64,000 bases of DNA. It comes from Heritagella_A intestinalis. GTDB taxonomy: Bacteria > Bacillota > Clostridia > Oscillospirales > Acutalibacteraceae. Shown one piece after another: positions 58,348 to 64,000 of the stretch. Positions within the stretch are counted from its first letter, which is position 1. Each line of letters starts with the position of its first letter. The translations under genes and the position numbers were made by a program. The DNA lies in assembly GCA_904418995.1 (NCBI GenBank), contig CAJFQF010000001.1, forward strand, positions 124,001 through 188,000, in the 5' to 3' direction. The notes under the pieces are model-generated. The model saw only the letters and a list, made by a program, of their open reading frames with translations. It ran no database searches and was not told where the DNA came from.

Positions 58348-59919
58348 ATGGCATCGGACATGAACGTACCTGTATGGGTGTGTGTTCTCATTGTGGTCCT
58401 GGTCGCCGCCGCCGTGGGCATTGTGGCATTTCTGGCTGGCGTTGCCCACCGGAAAAAAGAAGCCGAAGCGGCCATTGGCTCTGCCGAGCAGGAGGCCAAA
58501 AGGATCGTCAGTGACGCAATAAAAACATCGGAAGCAAAGAAAAAAGAAGCGATTCTCGAGGGCAAGGATGAAATCCACCGCCTTCGCAATGAATCCGAGA
58601 AGGAACTCAACGACCGCCGCAAGGAAATCCAGCGCCAGGAGCGCCGGGTCCAGCAAAAGGAAGAAAGCCTGGACCGGAAAATGGAGAGCCTGGAATCCAA
58701 GGAAGAAGCGGTAGCCAAAAAGAATAAAAAGGCGGAAGAACGCCTGCAGGAAGCTGAAAAAGTAAAGAAGAGCCAGTTTGAGGTGTTGGAACGAATTTCC
58801 GGCTTCACCATGGAACAGGCCAAAGAATACCTGCTGAAAAACCTGGAAAACGAGCTGGTCCACGAAAAGGCCGTAAAGGTCATGGAAGTGGAGCAGCAGA
58901 CCCGGGAAGAAGCCGACAAGACCGCCCGGGAAATCATCGCCCTGGCCATCCAGCGCTGCGCTGCCGACCATGTGGCGGAAGCGGCAATCTCCGTGGTGCC
59001 GCTGCCCAACGATGAAATGAAGGGCCGGATTATTGGCCGGGAAGGCCGGAATATTCGCGCCATTGAAACTCTCACCGGCGTTGATTTGATTATCGACGAC
59101 ACGCCGGAAGCCATCACCCTGTCCTGCTTTGAGCCGGTGCGCCGTGAGGTTGCCCGGATTGCCCTGGAACGCCTGATTTCCGACGGCCGCATCCACCCCG
59201 CCCGCATTGAGGAAATGGTGGAAAAGGCCCGCCGGGAAGTGGAGCAGACCATTAAGCAGGAAGGCGAGCGCGCCGTCATTGAAGCCGGCGTCAACGGTAT
59301 CCATCCGGAGCTGATCAAGCTGCTGGGGCGCCTGCGTTACCGCACCAGCTATGGCCAGAATGTGCTGAACCACTCTTTGGAGGTGGCCTATCTCTCCGGG
59401 CTTATTGCCTCGGAGCTGGGCCTGGACCCCACCCTGGCACGCCGTGCCGGCCTGCTGCATGACATCGGCAAGGCTTTGGACCACGAGATTGAAGGCTCCC
59501 ATGTGGATATTGGCGTGGATGTGGCCCGGAAGTACAAGGAGAGCGAAGCGGTGATTCATGCGATCCACGCCCACCATGGCGACGTGGAAGCCAAGACCGT
59601 TATCGCCTGTATCGTCCAGGCTGCGGACGCCATCTCTGCCGCACGGCCCGGCGCCCGCCGCGAGAACCTGGAGAACTACATTAAGCGTCTGGAGAAGCTG
59701 GAAGAAGTGGCCTCCTCCTTCGAGGGTGTGGACCGCTGCTATGCCATCCAGGCCGGCCGGGAGATCCGCATTATGGTCAAGCCGGAAGTCATCAGCGACG
59801 ACAAAATGGTCCTGCTGGCCCGGGATATCTGCAAGAAGATCGAGAGCGACCTGGAATATCCGGGCCAGATCAAGGTCAACATTATCCGGGAAAGCCGGGC
59901 AGTGGAATACGCAAAATAA
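58348..59919 (+). CDS. rny: ribonuclease Y
   Basis: A 523-residue membrane-anchored endoribonuclease that starts mRNA decay in Firmicutes. It has a transmembrane helix (about 8-32), a long charged coiled coil (about 35-190), a KH domain with GRIIGREGRN (about 230-240), and an HD domain with LLHDIGKALDHE (about 370) and AHHGDVE. All key residues are present and length is standard (about 520). The first ATG lies very close to AAAGGAGG; the next ATG at 58360 is a possible alternative start, giving MNVPVW. Monocistronic with its own terminator. Confidence 0.96.
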   Translation: MASDMNVPVWVCVLIVVLVAAAVGIVAFLAGVAHRKKEAEAAIGSAEQEAKRIVSDAIKTSEAKKKEAILEGKDEIHRLRNESEKELNDRRKEIQRQERRVQQKEESLDRKMESLESKEEAVAKKNKKAEERLQEAEKVKKSQFEVLERISGFTMEQAKEYLLKNLENELVHEKAVKVMEVEQQTREEADKTAREIIALAIQRCAADHVAEAAISVVPLPNDEMKGRIIGREGRNIRAIETLTGVDLIIDDTPEAITLSCFEPVRREVARIALERLISDGRIHPARIEEMVEKARREVEQTIKQEGERAVIEAGVNGIHPELIKLLGRLRYRTSYGQNVLNHSLEVAYLSGLIASELGLDPTLARRAGLLHDIGKALDHEIEGSHVDIGVDVARKYKESEAVIHAIHAHHGDVEAKTVIACIVQAADAISAARPGARRENLENYIKRLEKLEEVASSFEGVDRCYAIQAGREIRIMVKPEVISDDKMVLLARDICKKIESDLEYPGQIKVNIIRESRAVEYAK

Positions 59920-59930
59920 AAATCAATCAA

Positions 59931-59957
59931 GGGCCGGGAGTTTTCCCGGCTCTTTTT
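59931..59957 (+). terminator. rny terminator
   Basis: GCCGGGA / TCCCGGC with a 4-nt loop is followed by TCTTTTT. Confidence 0.85.
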
Positions 59958-60157
59958 GCCTTTTTCACATTTTTAAAAATTTCGGACTGCATTTTTTGAA
60001 ACTTTTTAACTGACACAATGCAAAATTTACTTTGTTTTTACGGTACCATGCAGGAAAGCTTGACAAATACCTGATAGAATAAGCTGGAGGTTTTCGCGAG
60101 CTTTCTTGTGAAAATCTGCATGTCGGAAGATTTTTTGGATTTTGTTAGGAAGGGAAG

Positions 60158-62311
60158 ATGAAGATGCAGAAAAAGAAGGCCCGTTGGGTCAAAAAAGCGC
60201 TTTGTGCGGCAATGGTCAGCACCATGGTTCTGGGAACTGGGGCGCAGCTCCCCGCATATGCCCAGGAGGATCCCATTGCTCCCCATGAAGCGGAGTATGG
60301 CTATTATGTGGATACTTATGAAAAAAATGGCGTTGACGGGGTGAAGGATACCCTGGAAAACCCGGCCAATGGGGTTTTGTCTCAGATGCTGAACTATTTT
60401 GCTCCCGGTACCGAGTGGAACAACGGTACGGTTCTGGACCGGGATATGCACGTGCAGAATATCACCGAAACCGCCAACATTCGGAACAACGCCCCGGAAT
60501 CCCAGCAGGTTCAGGCCTTTTACGATGATGTTCGGGATAAAAACTACAGCATGATTTCCGGCCTGGGAGAGTATGCGGATGAATTTATCAAAGGCGTAAA
60601 CGCCCAGAGCTATGTGATGCGGGAAGCCGATTACAATGCTGCGGTGGCAGAGGGGAAAACCGAAGCCGACTTTGGCGATAACACAGACCTGTGGAGCGAT
60701 ACCGTTCCCGAAGACGCTTCTACCAATAAGTATAAGGACGTCCACAACGACGCCCAGTGGGCAGACCCCAACGGTGTGTACGGCGGGATTGTCAACCTGG
60801 TGTCCACCCTGCGCGGCGGCGCGGCCAGCACCTCTCCGGCAAAAAAATTTTATAAGTATATGCGCCCTTATCGCTGGTCCAGATTCGATGCAACGCTGCC
60901 CCAGGTAACCATCCTGGATTCCCTGCTGCCTATGGAAAATGCCGATCCCGGCAACGACGGCGGTTATCCCAGCGGCCACACCAATGCCGCTTATGTGGCT
61001 GCCATCGCCATGGCCTACTCGGTGCCGGAGCAGTATTCGGAATTGATGCTTCGGGCCAGCGAGCTTGGCTATGACCGAATTGTAGCGGGCATGCACTCCT
61101 GCCTGGACGTTATCGGCGGCAGAATGACCTCCACCGCCATTGCCGCTTCGAACCTGTATGACCCCGATAAGGCGGACGCCAAGGAACAGGGTCTTGCCGC
61201 TGGCCGGCTGCTGGTAGGGGACGACAGCACGGTGGAAGAGAAGTCCGACTATGAAAGCTATCAGCAGGACAAGGCCACCTACCTGTACCGGATGACCTAC
61301 AACCTGAAGAAGGACGACGCCGATACCACAAAGCCCATGGTGGTTCCCAAGGGGGCAGAGGTTCTTCTGGAGAGCAGATATCCCTATTTGAGCAGTGATG
61401 AGATTCGCTATGTTCTGTACACCACGGGCGTTCCCTCCGGTTATTCCGTTCTGGACGACGCAGAGGGCTGGGGCCGGTTGAACCTGTTTGAGGCTTCCAA
61501 CGGCTACGGCGCTTTTGTCACCGATGTAACGGTAAACATGGACGCTGCTAAGGGCGGCCTGAACGCAGCGGATAACTGGAAGAACGATATTTCCGGCGAC
61601 GGCGCTCTGGTAAAGCAGGGAACCGGTATGCTGGTCCTCTCCGGCAATAACAGCTATACCGGCGGCACCACGGTGGAAGGCGGCGCCATCCGCACTGACT
61701 ACGGCACCGCCTTCGGCGCCGGCGATGTTATCAACAACGCCACGGTTGTGGAAAACACCGATGACGCCATGACCATTGGCGGCGACTATACCCAGGGCGA
61801 CAATGCTACTCTGGAAATGACTGTCTCCAGTGCGGACGATGTGCTGCAAATTACCGGTGACGCCTCCTTTGGCGGAAAGTTGGTACTGAACTTTGAGGAT
61901 TATCAGCCTGATGAGAACCTGGACATTATCACTTGCTCCAATGTGCTCTCTCAGTTTGACGAAATTGAATGCAATGTTCCCGCAGATTTTGAAGGCGAGA
62001 TTGTGTATACCGACAGCGGGCTGCGCGTCCAGCTTGACGACGAATCGGAAACTCCCGATAGCGGCAACTCGGACACCAGCAAGCCGGACACCAGCAACCC
62101 TGATAGCAGCACCCCGGATACCAGTAAGCCCGATACCGATACCAGCGCCAGCAGCAAGCCGGAAGGGACAGTATCGGAAGGCCAGCAGGGCAACAACCCG
62201 GCCACCGGTGACACGACGGCTTATCTGCCTGTTGCAGCGCTCCTGGTTGTCTCCCTGGGCGGCAGTGCAGTGGTACTGTATCGTAAAAAGCGCCTGCAAA
62301 AATCCCTGTAA
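60158..62311 (+). CDS. cell-wall-anchored PAP2 acid phosphatase with PATR repeat
   Basis: A 717-residue surface enzyme. The signal peptide (1-35) precedes a class A acid-phosphatase/PAP2 domain with all three motifs: K-x6-RP in KKFYKYMRP (about 228), PSGH in GGYPSGHTN and a DR-x5-H-x3-D block in GYDRIVAGMHSCLD. An autotransporter-type repeat (GTGMLVLSGNNSYTGGTT, about 485-505) follows, then beta-rich sequence. A Ser/Thr/Pro/Asp spacer (about 630-670) leads to the sorting signal NPATGD, a hydrophobic helix and RKKR. It is probably fixed to the wall by a sortase. Phosphate scavenging is the likely role. The second ATG at 60164 is an alternative start. Confidence 0.85.
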   Translation: MKMQKKKARWVKKALCAAMVSTMVLGTGAQLPAYAQEDPIAPHEAEYGYYVDTYEKNGVDGVKDTLENPANGVLSQMLNYFAPGTEWNNGTVLDRDMHVQNITETANIRNNAPESQQVQAFYDDVRDKNYSMISGLGEYADEFIKGVNAQSYVMREADYNAAVAEGKTEADFGDNTDLWSDTVPEDASTNKYKDVHNDAQWADPNGVYGGIVNLVSTLRGGAASTSPAKKFYKYMRPYRWSRFDATLPQVTILDSLLPMENADPGNDGGYPSGHTNAAYVAAIAMAYSVPEQYSELMLRASELGYDRIVAGMHSCLDVIGGRMTSTAIAASNLYDPDKADAKEQGLAAGRLLVGDDSTVEEKSDYESYQQDKATYLYRMTYNLKKDDADTTKPMVVPKGAEVLLESRYPYLSSDEIRYVLYTTGVPSGYSVLDDAEGWGRLNLFEASNGYGAFVTDVTVNMDAAKGGLNAADNWKNDISGDGALVKQGTGMLVLSGNNSYTGGTTVEGGAIRTDYGTAFGAGDVINNATVVENTDDAMTIGGDYTQGDNATLEMTVSSADDVLQITGDASFGGKLVLNFEDYQPDENLDIITCSNVLSQFDEIECNVPADFEGEIVYTDSGLRVQLDDESETPDSGNSDTSKPDTSNPDSSTPDTSKPDTDTSASSKPEGTVSEGQQGNNPATGDTTAYLPVAALLVVSLGGSAVVLYRKKRLQKSL

Positions 62312-62330
62312 GTAATTCTTGCCAATAGAA

Positions 62331-62364
62331 AGAGGCTGTCTTGCAAAAGACAGCCTCTTTTTTT
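62331..62364 (+). terminator. terminator of the PAP2 phosphatase gene
   Basis: AGAGGCTGTCTT / AAGACAGCCTCT with a GCAA loop is followed by TTTTTT. Confidence 0.9.
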
Positions 62365-62444
62365 CACCAATTTCCCTTTTCCGGTGTGGGATTGGCCGCC
62401 AAAAAATTTCCAGGGGAAGCCCCGTAAAAAAATCCAAGAAAATT

Positions 62445-62473
62445 TAGACTTCCTTTTTTGGATATGGTATAAT
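62445..62473 (+). promoter_or_regulatory. promoter of the small membrane protein pair
   Basis: TAGACT (62445-62450), a 17-bp spacer and TATAAT (62468-62473). Confidence 0.6.
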
Positions 62474-62535
62474 AAATAGAGAAAACCCAGGCGGCTGCGG
62501 GGTGCCCCGCAGGCCGAGGAAAGGAGTGTGCTCTG

Positions 62536-63219
62536 TTGAAGCAGGAGCCCATAGTATGGACAAAGGAAAAACACGCGGCCATCGACGTGATTATGACGCT
62601 GGTGGGGGCCCTTTGTCTGCTGTTCACCGTTTGTAATGAGTGGAATTTGTACAACAACCCCTATGGACGGGAAGTTCGCCAGCCTTCCGGCGCGTTGGAA
62701 AGCGGGCAGCTTGCCCAGATGTCGGGCTATACCGGCTGGGAGGCGGATTACGCCTTCTGGACCACTGGCGGCGCCATTGCCCTGCGGATTGCTTTGCTGG
62801 CCATGGGACTGGTTTTGTGCGGGGTGGGGCTGGTGCGCCTGGTGCATCTGTGCCGCCGCCGGCGCTGGATCCCCTATCTGATGATCTGCATTGCCGGCGC
62901 TTTGCTGGTGGCCTTTGGGATTTTCGCCGAAGTCTACATGATGGCCCACCCCGACGGGCTGATGCTCACCGGGTATGAGGCCGGGGGAGAGCTGCTCTAT
63001 TATATGGATCTGCAGTATAACGAGCACACAGATTGGGTGTCTGCCCCGGGCACGGCAATCCGGCTGGGATACTGGCTCATCGCCGTCTTGATGGCGGCCA
63101 CCGGCAGCATCGGCGCGGCCCGGAGCCGGGTGCGCAACCGGGAAGAAGACCGGGTGGATGCAGACGCCAAACGCCAGGCTATGCTGCGCCACCGCACAGA
63201 AAAGAAGGGGAAACGGTAA
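62536..63219 (+). CDS. four-helix membrane protein of unknown function
   Basis: A 227-residue integral membrane protein with helices near residues 18-35, 75-95, 110-130 and 175-195. The first extracellular loop (about 38-72) is polar, and the C-terminal tail (about 198-227) is rich in Arg, Lys and Asp. The TTG start is 8 nt after AAAGGAG. No family is recognised. It is followed 19 bp later by a second small membrane protein and then by the thrS leader. Confidence 0.65.
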   Translation: MKQEPIVWTKEKHAAIDVIMTLVGALCLLFTVCNEWNLYNNPYGREVRQPSGALESGQLAQMSGYTGWEADYAFWTTGGAIALRIALLAMGLVLCGVGLVRLVHLCRRRRWIPYLMICIAGALLVAFGIFAEVYMMAHPDGLMLTGYEAGGELLYYMDLQYNEHTDWVSAPGTAIRLGYWLIAVLMAATGSIGAARSRVRNREEDRVDADAKRQAMLRHRTEKKGKR

Positions 63220-63238
63220 CAGTCGGGGAGGAACTGCC

Positions 63239-63643
63239 TTGAAAAATCTTCGCTACATACTGTTTTTGTTGGCCCTGTGCGTGCCTTTGGGATTGATTTC
63301 CGCCGGCGTCAGCGCGTTGGACCGGCTGGTTTCGGAGACCCTGCAATACGCCCATGGGTATGTGTTCTGCTCTATTGGGAGCTGGCTGGCCTATGGCGCT
63401 TTCATGGGCCTGGACTTGTGGGTGAGCCGCCGGCTGCGCACCCGGGGGATGTTCCTGATAAAGTGCGCCTTTGCTTTGGCGACCATGCTCCTTTGTGTCC
63501 TCTTGTTCCTGGCCGGGATGGAGTGGCAGCAGCCGGGCTATCTGGTGTTTGCAGGCTATCAGTTGGCCAGCGCCCCCCTGTGCCTGAAAAACGCCTTGAC
63601 AACCGGGGGGAACCGTGATACCATGGAGGACAGAAAGCAATAA
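63239..63643 (+). CDS. small four-helix membrane protein of unknown function
   Basis: A 134-residue hydrophobic protein with helices near residues 5-25, 38-58, 72-92 and 98-116, ending in a polar GGNRDTMEDRKQ tail. The TTG start lies 6 nt after GGGGAGGA. It is probably cotranscribed with the membrane protein before it. Topology and pairing suggest a small membrane complex, but the function is unknown. Confidence 0.6.
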   Translation: MKNLRYILFLLALCVPLGLISAGVSALDRLVSETLQYAHGYVFCSIGSWLAYGAFMGLDLWVSRRLRTRGMFLIKCAFALATMLLCVLLFLAGMEWQQPGYLVFAGYQLASAPLCLKNALTTGGNRDTMEDRKQ

Positions 63644-63654
63644 AGCAAGAATGC

Positions 63655-63903
63655 AGTGAAGAGGAAGCTCCTTTTCCGGAGTTCCTGCAAAAGAGAGCGG
63701 GCGTCACCGGCTGCAAGCGCCTGCGGCAGGAGGGAAAAGGGGATACCGCCTTGGAGCAGCCGCCGAACGCGGGCAACCGCTAAAGGCCGGCCGGGTGGCG
63801 CCGTTATGGGCCGAAGGAGGGCTTTTCCCCAGAGGAAAGGCTGAATTCCGGGTGGAACCGCAGAGCTGATACGCCTGCCCCAGAAGTGGGGCGGGCGTTT
63901 TTG
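63655..63903 (+). promoter_or_regulatory. T-box riboswitch (threonine) with terminator
   Basis: The T-box core GGGTGGAACCGC lies at 63850-63861 and is followed by the terminator stem CGCCTGCCCC / GGGGCGGGCG (about 63872-63897) and TTTTTG. Upstream, the Stem I distal loops AGAGAG and GGCTGCAAG (about 63694-63716) are visible. The segment GGATACCGCC near 63741 offers an ACC codon (63745-63747) as specifier, fitting threonine. Uncharged tRNA-Thr binding should stabilise the antiterminator and allow thrS transcription. Confidence 0.92.
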
Positions 63904-63946
63904 TTTTTTTGCATCCCCTATTTTTCAGATAAAGGAGAAGATTCCC

Positions 63947-64000
63947 ATGATTCAAGTCACATTAAAGGGAGAAGTGCGGGAGTTTGAGAGCGGCATTACC
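63947..64000 (+). CDS. thrS: threonine--tRNA ligase, partial (N-terminus only)
   Basis: The first 18 codons are inside the window and read MIQVTLKGEVREFESGIT, the start of the TGS domain of bacterial ThrRS. AAAGGAGAAG precedes ATG by 6 nt, and a threonine T-box lies upstream. The remainder runs off the right edge. Confidence 0.9.
   Translation, partial: MIQVTLKGEVREFESGIT

Noticed and set aside
60038..62437. Minus-strand open frame of about 800 codons opposite the PAP2 phosphatase
   Set aside because: The opposite strand carries a signal peptide, three phosphatase motifs and a sorting signal. The antisense frame shows only low-complexity Val/Gly/Ile sequence and no start signals.

Overview
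This window looks like chromosomal DNA of an anaerobic, low-to-mid GC Gram-positive bacterium, most likely a Clostridia / Oscillospirales (Ruminococcaceae-like) gut species. This is inferred from strong AGGAGG-type ribosome binding sites, frequent TTG and GTG starts, a T-box leader on thrS, SipW/TasA-type secretion genes, a class B-type sortase, RNase Y, a FeoB-associated Cys-rich peptide and an OadB-type sodium pump subunit. Overall base composition is GC-rich by eye, with clearly AT-richer islands in some surface genes. No rRNA, tRNA or CRISPR array was recognised.

Left end (1-8.8 kb): a phage fragment (portal gene plus a Prp-type cysteine protease running off the edge, with no terminase beside it), then ilvD, a sialate O-acetylesterase-like enzyme, a GNAT acetyltransferase, a metallophosphoesterase, a D-Ala-D-Ala carboxypeptidase and a cytidine-deaminase-like protein. 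From 8.8 to 11.6 kb lie a FadR-type regulator and a phenylacetate-CoA-ligase/ACT-domain pair. From 11.6 to 15.9 kb there is a small surface island: a short Ser/Cys-rich leader ORF ending in a terminator, a secreted trypsin-like protease with an AT-rich catalytic domain, two tandem paralogous membrane-anchored proteins, a promoter-terminator unit that looks like a small RNA, and a HAD phosphatase.

The centrepiece (15.9-28 kb) is a surface-assembly locus. It holds a 1098-aa adhesin with CnaB-like repeats, four proteins with SipW-type (TasA/camelysin-like) N-termini plus one variant, two SipW-type Ser/His signal peptidases, a membrane-anchored protein with a sorting-signal-like tail, a class B-type sortase and, behind tandem promoters, a winged-helix/BTAD regulator with a degenerate GGDEF-like C-terminus. 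It is most simply read as a secretion, processing and anchoring pathway for an extracellular fibre or matrix.

The right half is mostly housekeeping: a MacB-type ABC exporter whose permease has a very long coiled coil, a lipoprotein, TrkH, a GH29-like fucosidase, queT behind a structured leader (putative preQ1 riboswitch), a cytosolic ricin-B lectin with a histone-H1-like Lys/Ala/Pro tail, an MBL hydrolase, a second phenylacetate-CoA ligase, aroE-aroK, acpP, orphan OadB/OadG-like subunits with proS, a 419-bp element with perfect 27-bp terminal inverted repeats, feoA-feoB, a calcium-loop lipoprotein, cyuA with a divergent GntR regulator, a nucleoside-salvage operon (deoD-cdd-pdp), rny, a wall-anchored PAP2 acid phosphatase, two small membrane proteins, and a T-box controlling thrS at the right edge.

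Many starts here were set by promoters that lie inside the longer open frame. Consensus -35/-10 pairs at about 3.95, 5.5, 39.7, 40.6 and 53.9 kb rule out the most upstream start codons.
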